From contig NZ_FNYL01000015.1 of the NCBI RefSeq assembly GCF_900109045.1, positions 124,001 to 188,000 of the forward strand: 64,000 nt of DNA, written 5' to 3'. Both the position numbers and the translations under genes were made by a program. Origin of the DNA: Dyadobacter sp. SG02. GTDB taxonomy: Bacteria; Bacteroidota; Bacteroidia; Cytophagales; Spirosomataceae. Below are positions 52,477 through 61,625 of this stretch, one piece after another. Every line of letters starts with the position of its first letter. Position 1 is the first letter of the stretch. The notes under the pieces were generated by a model. The model worked only from the letters and a program-made list of their open reading frames with translations, ran no database searches and was not told the origin of the DNA.

Positions 52477-53679
52477 ATGTCCCCCCTACAAAAAGAACTC
52501 GTAAAAGCCACGGTACCAGTCCTGAAAGAGCATGGCGTGCTGCTGACGACCCACTTTTACAACCGCATGTTCACGCATAACCCCGAGTTGAAACACCTTT
52601 TCAATATGGGTAACCAGCAAAACCAACGGCAGCAAACCGCCCTTGCAATGGCCGTGCTGGCATACGCGGAGCATATCGAAGACCCGTCGGTATTGCTGCC
52701 GGTGGTCGATACCATCGGGCACAAGCATGCGAGCCTGCATATCCGTCCGGAGCATTATGCGATCGTCGGCCGGCACCTCATCGCCTCCATTGCCGAAGTG
52801 CTCGGCGAAGGGGCCACTCCCGAGCTCCTCGATGCGTGGACCATCGCTTACAACCAACTCGCCGCATTGATGAGCGGCCACGAGCAAAAACTCTACGACG
52901 ACAAAGTGAGCCTGCCCGGCGGCTGGTCGGGCTGGCGGCCGTTTGTGGTGCGTAAGAAAGTGAAAGAGTCGGAAGAGATTACCTCCTTTTACCTATACCC
53001 CGTCGATGGCGGTGCGGTAGCCGATTTCCAACCCGGCCAGTACATCAGCATCCGCCTCTTCCTGCCCGAAATCAACCTGCAACAGCCGCGGCAATACAGC
53101 CTGTCGAGCGCGCCGAACGGCGAATACTACCGCATTTCGGTGAAGCGTGAAGCCGGCAGCCAGCACCCCGACGGGATGATCAGCAACCGTCTCCACGATT
53201 TCGTCGAACCGGGCGACGTCGTCGACCTTTCCGCCCCATCCGGTAATTTCACGTTGCAGGCACAGGAAGGCAAGCCGCAGGTGTTTATCAGCGGCGGCGT
53301 GGGCCAGACGCCCCTCCTATCAATGCTCGAAGCCCTCGTACGCACAGACGCGACCGCGCCTATCACGTGGGTACACGGGTGCCGCAACGAGCAGGTACAC
53401 GCGTTCAAGGCCGATTTGAATGCTATTTCCGAAGCGGTAGCCCATCTAGAAAAGCACTTTTTCTACGACTCCGCCGACCAACTTTCCGCCAACGAATACC
53501 TCGGCCGGGTATCGCTCGCCCAACTTCCCGCTGCAGTCCTGCATCCCGAAGCGAAATACTACATTTGCGGCCCGGGGCCATTCATCCGTCAGCATTACCG
53601 CTACCTCGTCGACCGCGGTGTCGACCGGTCGAATATCCATTTCGAGGAATTCGGGCCGCTGACTTTGTCGGTAAATTGA
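52477..53679 (+). CDS. hmp: Flavohemoglobin (nitric oxide dioxygenase)
   Basis: This 400-residue protein has an N-terminal globin with the proximal His in KHASLHIRPEHY, then a ferredoxin-reductase-type FAD domain (RQYSLSSAPN) and a NAD domain (GGVGQTP, then CGPGPFI). Length matches E. coli Hmp (396). It converts nitric oxide and O2 to nitrate with NAD(P)H. The gene is preceded by an Rrf2 gene with a shared operator and ends 1 nt before the convergent DoxX gene. Confidence 0.95.
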   Translation: MSPLQKELVKATVPVLKEHGVLLTTHFYNRMFTHNPELKHLFNMGNQQNQRQQTALAMAVLAYAEHIEDPSVLLPVVDTIGHKHASLHIRPEHYAIVGRHLIASIAEVLGEGATPELLDAWTIAYNQLAALMSGHEQKLYDDKVSLPGGWSGWRPFVVRKKVKESEEITSFYLYPVDGGAVADFQPGQYISIRLFLPEINLQQPRQYSLSSAPNGEYYRISVKREAGSQHPDGMISNRLHDFVEPGDVVDLSAPSGNFTLQAQEGKPQVFISGGVGQTPLLSMLEALVRTDATAPITWVHGCRNEQVHAFKADLNAISEAVAHLEKHFFYDSADQLSANEYLGRVSLAQLPAAVLHPEAKYYICGPGPFIRQHYRYLVDRGVDRSNIHFEEFGPLTLSVN

Positions 53680-53680
53680 A

Positions 53681-54079
53681 TTAGCAGAGGGAGGCAGCCC
53701 CCTCTTGCCTCCCCCACGCTACAAATGCGCCCAATGCGGCAAAAACCATGTTGAACGCAGGTGATTCGCCTCTCGAAAGGTGAAAAACCATGGCACAAAC
53801 CATCAGCAAGACTACACCGGCAGCCGCGAAAAACGTTAATGCCGGACGGATATTCAATAATCCCGGCAGCATGAGCCCTAATCCGGCAAGCAAATCAATA
53901 ACACCGGTGCATTTCACCAGCAGCGGCGGCACCTGCCCCGTCCAGGGCCACATCGCCGAAAGCGCTTCCGGCGTTTGGAACAATTTCATGTAAGCCGCCC
54001 ACACGAGCGTGACCGACAACAATGCCTGCACGCCCCACAAGGCCGTGTGCAGCCATTTCGAAGATTTCCTGATCGACAT
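53681..54079 (-). CDS. DoxX-family membrane protein
   Basis: This 132-residue protein starts at MSIRKSSKW; the longer frame is unlikely. Four hydrophobic helices, with VWAAYMKLFQ in the first and LLAGLGLMLPG in the middle, fit the DoxX/YkoI type. DoxX proteins are linked to thiosulfate or quinone metabolism and thiol stress, but activity of this copy is unknown. It is divergent from an HxlR regulator with a palindromic operator between them. Confidence 0.87.
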   Translation of the reverse strand: MSIRKSSKWLHTALWGVQALLSVTLVWAAYMKLFQTPEALSAMWPWTGQVPPLLVKCTGVIDLLAGLGLMLPGLLNIRPALTFFAAAGVVLLMVCAMVFHLSRGESPAFNMVFAALGAFVAWGRQEGAASLC

Positions 54080-54101
54080 AAGATGATGTTTGGTGAGAAA
54101 G

Positions 54102-54109
54102 CAAAAGTA
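54102..54109 (-). promoter_or_regulatory. Predicted -7 box of the DoxX gene
   Basis: On the minus strand the sequence is TACTTTTG, matching TAnnTTTG, 22 nt before the ATG at 54079. The palindrome at 54148 lies about 40 bp further upstream. Confidence 0.5.
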
Positions 54110-54147
54110 TTTACCTTCGCTATCCGTCCGATAGTACTTTCCCGTTT

Positions 54148-54161
54148 GGATAGTACTATCC
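54148..54161. promoter_or_regulatory. Putative HxlR operator
   Basis: GGATAGTACTATCC is a perfect 14-bp palindrome in the intergenic region between the divergent DoxX and HxlR genes. A second GATAGTAC half lies at 54130. HxlR-family proteins usually bind such sites between themselves and a divergent target. Confidence 0.65.
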
Positions 54162-54202
54162 GAATAGGTAGTAACGGAACCCGACATTCATCCAAACCTT
54201 AA

Positions 54203-54541
54203 ATGCTGACAGGAAACGGCTGCCCCAAAACCGCATTATCGATCCGCGACGCGCTCGAAGCGCTGGAAGGGCGATGGAAATTGCTGATCCTTTTCGCGCT
54301 ATCGTCCGGCCCGAAGCGGTTCAGGCAACTCTCCGCCGAAGTGACCGGCATTACCGACAAAATTTTGTCCAAAGAATTGAAAGCACTGGAAATGAACCAG
54401 TTGATCAACCGGCAGGTATTCGATACCTTTCCGCCGACCGTAGAATATTCCATCACCGAGCATGGTGCGTCGCTCGAAAAGGTGCTGGAAGAGCTGCATT
54501 ACTGGGGACTGGCGCATCGGGCTAAGATTATTGGGGAGTAG
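54203..54541 (+). CDS. HxlR-family transcriptional regulator
   Basis: This 112-residue winged-helix protein has the HxlR pattern: a Cys near the N-terminus (NGCPKTALSI), GRWKLLILFALSSGPKRFRQL and TDKILSKELKALE. Several members sense quinones or electrophiles through that Cys. It is divergent from DoxX, the likely target. It ends 3 nt before the convergent glycosyltransferase gene. Confidence 0.93.
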   Translation: MLTGNGCPKTALSIRDALEALEGRWKLLILFALSSGPKRFRQLSAEVTGITDKILSKELKALEMNQLINRQVFDTFPPTVEYSITEHGASLEKVLEELHYWGLAHRAKIIGE

Positions 54542-54544
54542 AAG

Positions 54545-56053
54545 CTACCACCGCTCCTCCACAATCTCCTTCCTGATCCGCTCATTAATATCAACCCGCG
54601 CGTCTCGAAACACAAAAACCGTCGTCCCCCATTCTCTCGCGTAGCGGTTCGTTACCGAATCCGCAGCGAAACCGGTGGAGAACAGCGGCCCGGTTTCCTG
54701 CATTTCGTCCCCCTCATCGCCCCACGTTTTGACGCGGATCAGGTGCTTATATGGCTTTGAAAGGTCAAACCAGTTGATGTAATCCGCGTTGAAAGTCACG
54801 GCGCGGACGCCCGTTTTGGTATAATAATTAATGGCCCCGGCCTGGCCGTAGTTGTCGCAAAGTACCAGGGTGACGGCTTTGTCCGGCATCGAAAGATAGG
54901 CGGCATCCACTTTTTCCGCCAATTCGCGCCAGCCGAGCATATCGGCGAAATCCTGGGGCAACTGATGGTCTTTGCCATCCTCCCAACGCAGCATTCCCAG
55001 CTTTCGGTAAGGCTCCGGGTTGGCGATGATCTGTTCCGGCGTTTTGTTGGGGAATGCAACCTGAAACAGCGGAATGAACAACACGACAGGAATTAGCACA
55101 AACAATGCCCGCAACCACGCCGCACCGACTTTTTCACCCACATAAACAGCCCCGAACGCGATGTAAACCGGGTAAATGCCAATGGCATAATAGCCCTTCG
55201 CGCGCAGGTAGGTAAAGACGGCCAGGGTAATGACGATGGAGAAAAAGAATAACCTGTACGGTGAAAACGGCTTGTAAACGAGCAGTCCGTAGAGCCCCGC
55301 CACGATCACGAACAATGCGCCCATGAAATAGAGGATTTGCTCTTTCAGAAAATCCACGCGGTTCACGTTCACGAGCTGGGTTTCGGCCAGCAGTTTCATG
55401 TGGTGGAAAACCGGGAAGTTGTTCTGGTACTGCCAGATCAGGTTGGGCGAAACGAGCAACAATGCGAACAAGAGGGCCAGATAAACGTGCTTGTTCAGCA
55501 GCAGGCTGCGCTGCGGCGTCAGTAAAATAGCGGGCAGCAAGCCCACCACGGCGAATGCGATGTTGTATTTATTTAAAAACCCAACGGCCAATACCGCTGC
55601 AAAACCGTAAAGCCAACGCCGGTTCCGGGAATGGATATAGCTGATCAGGAAAAAATAGAGCGTCGTCCAGCAAAGTACATCGAGCGAATTGGGTTGAAAA
55701 AGCTGATTTAACCTTAATAAAACCGAAAATAAGGTACACGTAGCGGCCAACACGCACGCATACAGACTCCCGCCCAACCTTTCTACGCTTTTCCAAACGA
55801 CCAGGATCGTAAGCGCCCCGAATAGCGCCGGAAAGAACCGGACTACCCATTCTCCATTGCCCAATGAGCTGATAATCCACGCGATCCACGAAGTTACCGG
55901 CGGCACCGACAGGAAGCCCCAGGCCAGGTGTTTCGCCTGGTCGAGATGCAGGTATTCGTCGCGGTGGAGATCGTAGCCGGGGATAATGAGGAAGTATTGC
56001 AGCAGGAATTTCAGGACGATAAAGGTCAGCAGCAGGGCGGTTCTCCGATTCAT
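54545..56053 (-). CDS. GT39/ArnT-type membrane glycosyltransferase
   Basis: This 502-residue protein has about eleven or twelve hydrophobic segments and an acidic first loop (LHRDEYLHLD), the hallmark of GT-C enzymes such as PMT and ArnT. Such enzymes use lipid-phosphate-linked sugars to glycosylate proteins or lipids on the outer face of the inner membrane. A soluble domain of about 140 residues forms the C-terminus. No operon partner is seen, and the substrate is unknown. Confidence 0.87.
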   Translation of the reverse strand: MNRRTALLLTFIVLKFLLQYFLIIPGYDLHRDEYLHLDQAKHLAWGFLSVPPVTSWIAWIISSLGNGEWVVRFFPALFGALTILVVWKSVERLGGSLYACVLAATCTLFSVLLRLNQLFQPNSLDVLCWTTLYFFLISYIHSRNRRWLYGFAAVLAVGFLNKYNIAFAVVGLLPAILLTPQRSLLLNKHVYLALLFALLLVSPNLIWQYQNNFPVFHHMKLLAETQLVNVNRVDFLKEQILYFMGALFVIVAGLYGLLVYKPFSPYRLFFFSIVITLAVFTYLRAKGYYAIGIYPVYIAFGAVYVGEKVGAAWLRALFVLIPVVLFIPLFQVAFPNKTPEQIIANPEPYRKLGMLRWEDGKDHQLPQDFADMLGWRELAEKVDAAYLSMPDKAVTLVLCDNYGQAGAINYYTKTGVRAVTFNADYINWFDLSKPYKHLIRVKTWGDEGDEMQETGPLFSTGFAADSVTNRYAREWGTTVFVFRDARVDINERIRKEIVEERW

Positions 56054-56227
56054 AGGGGCTAGTGATGGTTTTTGTCCGCCCGCTTACGGCGTATGTCCGA
56101 AATTGAACATAGCAGTTTGTTCAGGCAAATGTTAAGTTGATGATTTACAACTAATTAATTTAATAATACAAAATGGAACGTGTTTTTAGTCAATTCTAAT
56201 GCGCTAATCGTCATAACCCGGCCTGAC

Positions 56228-58579
56228 ATGCTTCAAAACTACTTCAACATCGCCATCCGCAGCCTGCTGAAAAACAAGCTATTCTCATTCATCAATATTT
56301 TCGGCCTTGCCCTGGGTATGGCCTGCAGCCTGCTGATCTGGCTTTGGGTCAAAGATGAATTGTCGTTCAACCGCTTCTATCCCGGCCTTTCGGATATTTA
56401 CTATATACGCGGCGCCTATGACGAACGCGGACAGACCGGCGTGGGCGACGTTACCCCGGGACCCTGGCAGGAAACGCTGGAAAAAAACGTCGCCGACGTC
56501 AAAGCCATTACCAAAATTACATTTGAGCGCGAGCTACTCGTCCAGGTTGGGGAAAAATCGACGAAAGAAACGGGTATTTATGCAACCAACGACTTTTTCA
56601 AGGTATTTCAAACCCCCTTCATCGAAGGATCGGCAAGTAAGGCAATCGAACAGCCTACTTCCATTGCGATCTCCCGCAAGATGGCGGAGAAATTCTTCGG
56701 GAAAAGCAGCGCGATCGGCAAAACACTGAAACTGAACAATGCCTCGAACATGATCGTCAGCGCCGTGTTCGAAGATATCCCTCATAACTCGACCGTCCGC
56801 TTCAATTGGATCGTCAATTTCAAAGCGCAGGAAGCCGACTGGATGAAATGGTGGGGTAATTTCAGCTTCAAGACCTATGCATTGCTGGCCCCCGGCGCTG
56901 ATCCGGTGAAGACCGAAAAGATAATGCGGCAAGTCATCAAAAAAGCGGCGCCGAAACAGCTCACGTCCTTCCCGCTGCTGCAAAAAATGGCCGACACCTA
57001 CTTATACACCGAATATGCCAATCTGAAACCTTCCGGCGGCCGGATCGAGTATGTACATATCTTTTCCGTGGTGGCTGTCTTCATACTGCTGATCGCCTGC
57101 GTGAACTTTATGAACCTCGCCACCGCCCGCTCGCTCAAACGCGCACGTGAAGTGGGTGTTCGCAAGGTAGTAGGTGCCGAAAAGAAATTCCTGATTATGC
57201 AATTCCTTGGTGAATCGCTGATCGTGAGCGCGCTCGCTTCGGTGCTTGCGTCATTGCTGGTAGTGATCGCCCTGCCGGTATTTAATGAGATCGTTGTGAA
57301 AAACATCGAACTGGACTGGACCGACCCCTACCTGTGGGGTTCCATTGCCGCCCTGACCGTCATTACCGGCATCGTCGCAGGCAGCTACCCGGCGCTTTAC
57401 CTCTCGGGCATGCAGCCTGTCCGGATACTGAAAGGCAAGCTTACTTTTTCGAACAGCAGCCTCCATTTACGGAAAGGCCTGGTGGTGTTCCAGTTCGGGC
57501 TGTCCATTTTCCTGATCGTCGGTACGCTGGTGATCGGCAACCAGATGGATTACATTCAGAGCAAACGGCTTGGTCTCGACCACGATAATGTCGTGTACAT
57601 TCCACTGGAAGGCGAACTGGGCAACCGCCTGGAACCATTCCGCCAGGAAATCCTCGCATCGCCGACTATCTCGGCAGCCACGACCGTCGGTGAGATACCG
57701 ACCAATATTTACGGCAACTCGGGCGACCTGGATTGGACCGGCCGCGACCCGGGTACGGACAATACCGTGTATGCAACGTTTGTAGGCTATGATTTTACCA
57801 AAACGATGAATATCCGCATGGCCGGCGGCCGCGATTTCTCGAAAGAATTCGCTGCCGATACCACCAATTACATCATCAACGAGGCTGCCGCACGGATGAT
57901 GAAGATGGAAGATCCCGTGGGAAAACAAGTGAAGTTCTGGATGGGCAAAGGTACTATCGTCGGCGTGATGAAAGACTTTCACATCGCTTCTTTCCACAGT
58001 GCGATCAAGCCCCTGATACTCGTCCACTACAAAGGGCTCAATACGGAGCATATGATGATCCGGATCAAGGCCGGCCAGACCTCCCGGGCATTGGCGCATA
58101 TCGAACAGATCACCCATTCTTTCAATCCGAACTACCCGTTCACTTACCATTTTCTCGACGAATCTTTTGAGCAAATGTACCGCTCGGAGCTGATCGTCAG
58201 CACTCTCATCCGTTATTTCGGGATCATGGCCATTGTGATTTCCTGCCTAGGGCTGCTCGGGCTGGCTGCGTTCACAGCGGAGCAGCGCACGAAAGAAATC
58301 GGTATCAGAAAGGTGCTCGGCGCAAACGTCGCCAATGTGGTAACGCTTTTATCACGCGATTTTATCAAACTGGTGTTGCTCGCCATCGTGCTGGCCACAC
58401 CGCCTGCCTGGTATGTCATGGACCGCTGGCTGAGCGACTTCGTGTATCACACCGAACTTTCCTGGCAGATATTCCTGCTCGCCGGGCTGATCGCCACAGG
58501 CATTGCATTGCTGACGGTAAGCTTTCAGAGTATCAAAGCCGCATTGACAGATCCGGTCAAATCACTCAAAACGGAATAG
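56228..58579 (+). CDS. FtsX-like ABC transporter permease (MacB type)
   Basis: This 783-residue protein starts at the ATG at 56228. An N-terminal helix (~20-45) precedes a large MacB-type periplasmic domain (~50-270). Three-helix FtsX blocks follow (near 280-440 and 670-780), each containing the family sequence pattern (FMNLATARSLKRAREVGVRKV, and later GLAAFTAEQRTKEIGIRKVLGA). It has no ATPase domain and needs a separate NBD, not in the window. Such permeases are abundant in Bacteroidota, and their substrates are mostly unknown. Confidence 0.93.
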   Translation: MLQNYFNIAIRSLLKNKLFSFINIFGLALGMACSLLIWLWVKDELSFNRFYPGLSDIYYIRGAYDERGQTGVGDVTPGPWQETLEKNVADVKAITKITFERELLVQVGEKSTKETGIYATNDFFKVFQTPFIEGSASKAIEQPTSIAISRKMAEKFFGKSSAIGKTLKLNNASNMIVSAVFEDIPHNSTVRFNWIVNFKAQEADWMKWWGNFSFKTYALLAPGADPVKTEKIMRQVIKKAAPKQLTSFPLLQKMADTYLYTEYANLKPSGGRIEYVHIFSVVAVFILLIACVNFMNLATARSLKRAREVGVRKVVGAEKKFLIMQFLGESLIVSALASVLASLLVVIALPVFNEIVVKNIELDWTDPYLWGSIAALTVITGIVAGSYPALYLSGMQPVRILKGKLTFSNSSLHLRKGLVVFQFGLSIFLIVGTLVIGNQMDYIQSKRLGLDHDNVVYIPLEGELGNRLEPFRQEILASPTISAATTVGEIPTNIYGNSGDLDWTGRDPGTDNTVYATFVGYDFTKTMNIRMAGGRDFSKEFAADTTNYIINEAAARMMKMEDPVGKQVKFWMGKGTIVGVMKDFHIASFHSAIKPLILVHYKGLNTEHMMIRIKAGQTSRALAHIEQITHSFNPNYPFTYHFLDESFEQMYRSELIVSTLIRYFGIMAIVISCLGLLGLAAFTAEQRTKEIGIRKVLGANVANVVTLLSRDFIKLVLLAIVLATPPAWYVMDRWLSDFVYHTELSWQIFLLAGLIATGIALLTVSFQSIKAALTDPVKSLKTE

Positions 58580-58697
58580 CGGCACAAAACAACGGAATGC
58601 TGTAATTTTCTCTTCATTTGGTTAGGTTGTTTGAATTAATGACTTTCCAGTTTACCCGGGCCTGAGACCTGGGGCAAACCGGGATAAGAAACCAGAT

Positions 58698-59441
58698 ATG
58701 CATTCACCGAGTGAACAGGATTACATACAGCAGCTTTCCATCGACTGCGTCATTTTCGGCTACCAGGATTCGCAGCTCAGCGTGCTAGTGCCGAAACTGA
58801 ACTTCCGGGGCGATTTCTGGGCTTTGCCGAGTGGTTTTATTTATCAGAATGAAGGCATTGACCAGGCAGCGAGACGCATTCTGGAAGATCGCACGGGCAT
58901 AAAGGACATTTACCTCGAACAGTTCAGGGTTTTCGGTGACGCGTCGCGGTCGAATAGACGCTTTCTCGAACGGCTCATCGAGCTGAACGAGGATACCCTG
59001 GGCGACAAGCGGTTCAACCGCAAGGAGTTCGACTGGATTACGCGGCGGTTCGTTTCGATCGGCTATTACGCATTGGTGGACATTAATAAAGTCGTTCCGC
59101 AAAAGACCGAGCTCGACGAGTCCATCGCCTGGTACCCGGTCCGCGATTTGCCGCAGATGATCATGGATCATCACGAAATAGTGAAATCCGCTTTGGAAAC
59201 GCTGCAACTGAATCTCGACCAGAAACTGATCGCATTCAACCTCCTCCCCGAGACTTTTACCATGCGAGAGGTGCAGGAGCTTTACGAATCGATCTTCGAC
59301 CGGGCATTTGCGCGAAATAATTTCCAGAAAAAAATCCTCGACCTGAATGTGCTCGAACGGCTGGAAAAGAAGTTTACCGGGGCCGCCAACAAGGCGCCGT
59401 TCCTCTACCGGTTCCGGAACGAGGGTGTGGACGCCGGGTAA
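58698..59441 (+). CDS. NrtR-type regulator (degenerate Nudix plus winged helix)
   Basis: This 247-residue protein has an N-terminal Nudix-like domain in which the Nudix box is degenerate (RRILEDRTG where REUxEE is expected), so hydrolysis is unlikely. The C-terminal ~90 residues form a winged helix (FTMREVQELYESIFDRAFARNNFQKKI), the NrtR/AraR pattern used in Bacteroidota for sugar or NAD control. It is followed by a short hairpin and the regulator cluster. No pathway gene is adjacent, so its regulon is unknown. Confidence 0.9.
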   Translation: MHSPSEQDYIQQLSIDCVIFGYQDSQLSVLVPKLNFRGDFWALPSGFIYQNEGIDQAARRILEDRTGIKDIYLEQFRVFGDASRSNRRFLERLIELNEDTLGDKRFNRKEFDWITRRFVSIGYYALVDINKVVPQKTELDESIAWYPVRDLPQMIMDHHEIVKSALETLQLNLDQKLIAFNLLPETFTMREVQELYESIFDRAFARNNFQKKILDLNVLERLEKKFTGAANKAPFLYRFRNEGVDAG

Positions 59442-59459
59442 TGTGGCTGCAAAGCCACA
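59442..59459. repeat. Short hairpin after the NrtR gene, GGCT/AGCC core
   Basis: TGTGGCT pairs with AGCCACA around a GCAA loop, starting on the base after the stop codon. No T tract follows. It shares the GGCT..AGCC core with the palindromes near 11733 and in the array, so it may be a degenerate member of the same family. Confidence 0.45.
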
Positions 59460-59539
59460 AACAGGTCGGCGGAGAGCCACTGTAAATCACGGGTAAGCAG
59501 GGGATATTTGCATCATCAATAACAGATGGCCCCGTGAAA

Positions 59540-60178
59540 ATGAAACCTGAGAGCACCCTGAAAGTATTAGTATTCGATTTACACCCCATTTCCCGCAAAG
59601 GAATCCGGCTGCTGCTGGACACCATGGACCTGCGCATGAAAGTGACCGAGGCCGGGCGCGTGCGCCAGTTCTACAAATTGGCCACTACCCAGCGCTTCGA
59701 CCTCATATTGCTGAGCATGAATGACGTAGAAGGCCTAAACAACGAACTGATTATCAATATCCTTCCAAAGACGGCCGTACTTTACACCGAAGAAGGCGCT
59801 GAAAACGCAATGGACCTGATGGCCCTCGGCGGCGGCGCATGCATGTCGAAGAAATGTACCGACGCCGCATTACGGGAAGGCATTTCGGCCGTGCTGCAAC
59901 AGCGACGTTACGTGTGCGCGACTACCCAGGCGCACGTCAATGCCGAGTACTGGCGGTTCAGGGCGATCCGGAACGGGGCAGGCAGCTATCGCCCGCGCGT
60001 ACGCCAACTCACCAGCCGCGAGTCGGAAGTAGCGTCATTGCTGAAAACAGGCCTGAAAACAGGCGAGATCGCCGACCGTCTCAATATTCAGCACAGCACT
60101 GTGAGCACGCTGAAAGCACGTGCATTCCGCAAACTTTCGGTGACCAATCTCGTGCAAGCCATTCAGACCCTGGACTAA
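59540..60178 (+). CDS. LuxR-type regulator with pseudo-receiver 1
   Basis: This 212-residue protein starts at the ATG at 59540. Its receiver domain has only one acidic residue after strand 1 (FDLHP), and the phosphoacceptor position reads Ser (DLILLSMND), so phosphorylation is not expected. The Lys of the switch region is kept (MSKKC). The C-terminal LuxR helix-turn-helix (LTSRESEVASLLKTGLKTGEIADRLNI) is intact. It is followed at short distance by two more regulators of the same type. Ligand or protein-protein control is likely. Confidence 0.87.
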   Translation: MKPESTLKVLVFDLHPISRKGIRLLLDTMDLRMKVTEAGRVRQFYKLATTQRFDLILLSMNDVEGLNNELIINILPKTAVLYTEEGAENAMDLMALGGGACMSKKCTDAALREGISAVLQQRRYVCATTQAHVNAEYWRFRAIRNGAGSYRPRVRQLTSRESEVASLLKTGLKTGEIADRLNIQHSTVSTLKARAFRKLSVTNLVQAIQTLD

Positions 60179-60232
60179 CGTATACCAAATACCGGATTAC
60201 CGGCACGCATTTCGCAGACCTTACCCATAGCC

Positions 60233-60877
60233 ATGCTCCACGTCATTTTGTACGACTCCCATCCAATCATTCTCAGGGGGCTTAAAGAGTTTTTCAAAAA
60301 CCTCGGAAACGAGTTTACATTCTTTGAAACCCATACCGTGAGCGGTGTTTCGAAGTATCTTGCAAGCCATAAAATCGACCTGGTCGTAGCCGGTGTGAAC
60401 GAAAAGACGGGAATAGATACCAGGATCATACAGAAGCACAGTGCCATCCCGTGGGTGATCATGTATAATGACAATCTTTACAAAAAAGCATTGTCGCTGG
60501 TACTTTCCGGGGCGAGCGCGTGCATTTCCAAGGGGTGCCACGACAAGGAAACAGAAAAATGCCTGCGGGAGGTACTGGCCTCGCGGAGGTACCTCTGCGA
60601 AAGCACGCTGGAAAAGTTTGGGTACGAGTTCCTTTTCGACCCTGTCAACCAGGCACAAATCCGTAACTTCCTCAAATACAACCTGCATAGAAAACCCAAC
60701 AAGCTCTCGCCCCGCGAGCAGCAAGTGGCCAACCTGCTGATCACCGGCATGAAAACGTCGGAGATCGCCATGGCACTGAATGTCCGGCACAGCACGGTCA
60801 GCACGATCAAGCGGACGGTTATGTTGAAGAAAAATGTGATCAACATCGTCGAACTGGCCTCCGTTTTGTCAAATTAA
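60233..60877 (+). CDS. LuxR-type regulator with pseudo-receiver 2
   Basis: This 214-residue protein is a paralogue of its neighbours. Strand 1 reads ILYDSHP with a single acidic residue, and the phosphoacceptor region reads DLVVAGVNE, lacking the Asp. The switch Lys is present (CISKG). The LuxR domain (LSPREQQVANLLITGMKTSEIAMALNV) is intact. Tandem arrangement with one other pseudo-receiver and one canonical regulator suggests heterodimerisation or competition at shared promoters, which is inference. Confidence 0.87.
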   Translation: MLHVILYDSHPIILRGLKEFFKNLGNEFTFFETHTVSGVSKYLASHKIDLVVAGVNEKTGIDTRIIQKHSAIPWVIMYNDNLYKKALSLVLSGASACISKGCHDKETEKCLREVLASRRYLCESTLEKFGYEFLFDPVNQAQIRNFLKYNLHRKPNKLSPREQQVANLLITGMKTSEIAMALNVRHSTVSTIKRTVMLKKNVINIVELASVLSN

Positions 60878-60968
60878 TAGCCCTGTTTTTGTTTTGTAAT
60901 TCAGGTTGAAATGCGTTAATTTCAGTCGTTACGATCAAACCGTAATCCTGAAAGGATCTGTTGCCCAT

Positions 60969-61625
60969 ATGCCGCTCTCCATACTAATAGCCGACGATCA
61001 CCAGCTTGTCCGCAAGGGACTTCAGATGGTCGTCAAAGAAGTCCTGGGATTCAATGTGACCGTAGAATTTGCCGAAACCGGCCGGGACGTGATCGAGAAG
61101 GTCACCGGACAGGATTTCGACCTGCTCATTACCGACCTGAATATGCCGGAAACCAACGAGCTCGCATTGATCCCCGATATTTTACGCATCCGTCCCAAGC
61201 TGAAAATCCTCGTCGTGACCATGAAGCCCGACAGGGTTTTTGCGGCCCGCTTCTTCCGCGAAGGCGCACTCGGGTACGTAAACAAAACAGAGCCGGACGA
61301 GGTCCTTGCCGAGGCGATACAGGTCGTAAGCCAGGGTCGGCGGTACATTTCCAGGTCGCAGAGCGAGATTTTTTCCAATGCATTGATCGGCAATGTCGCC
61401 AACACGCCTTTCGACAAGCTTTCGAAACGGGAGTTTGAAGTAGCCCTGCTCCTGCTCAAAGGTTACGGAGCCCTGGAAGTAGCCAATACATTGTCCATCA
61501 GTGCCTCCACGGCCAGCAGTTTCCGTTGTAGGGTTTTCGACAAGCTGGAAATCAAGAACCTGCTGGAACTGAACCATCTTGCCAGGATGTATCAAATTGA
61601 TGCAGATTTTGAAGGTGAATCGTAA
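60969..61625 (+). CDS. LuxR-type response regulator with canonical receiver
   Basis: This 218-residue protein starts at the ATG at 60969; the longer frame adds 21 residues without homology. The receiver has the acidic pair (ILIADDHQ), the phosphoacceptor Asp in DLLITDLNMPE and the switch Lys in YVNKTEPDE. The LuxR helix-turn-helix is present (LSKREFEVALLLLKGYGALEVANTLSI). It ends convergent with the sensor kinase, overlapping by 74 nt, and is its likely partner. Confidence 0.92.
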   Translation: MPLSILIADDHQLVRKGLQMVVKEVLGFNVTVEFAETGRDVIEKVTGQDFDLLITDLNMPETNELALIPDILRIRPKLKILVVTMKPDRVFAARFFREGALGYVNKTEPDEVLAEAIQVVSQGRRYISRSQSEIFSNALIGNVANTPFDKLSKREFEVALLLLKGYGALEVANTLSISASTASSFRCRVFDKLEIKNLLELNHLARMYQIDADFEGES

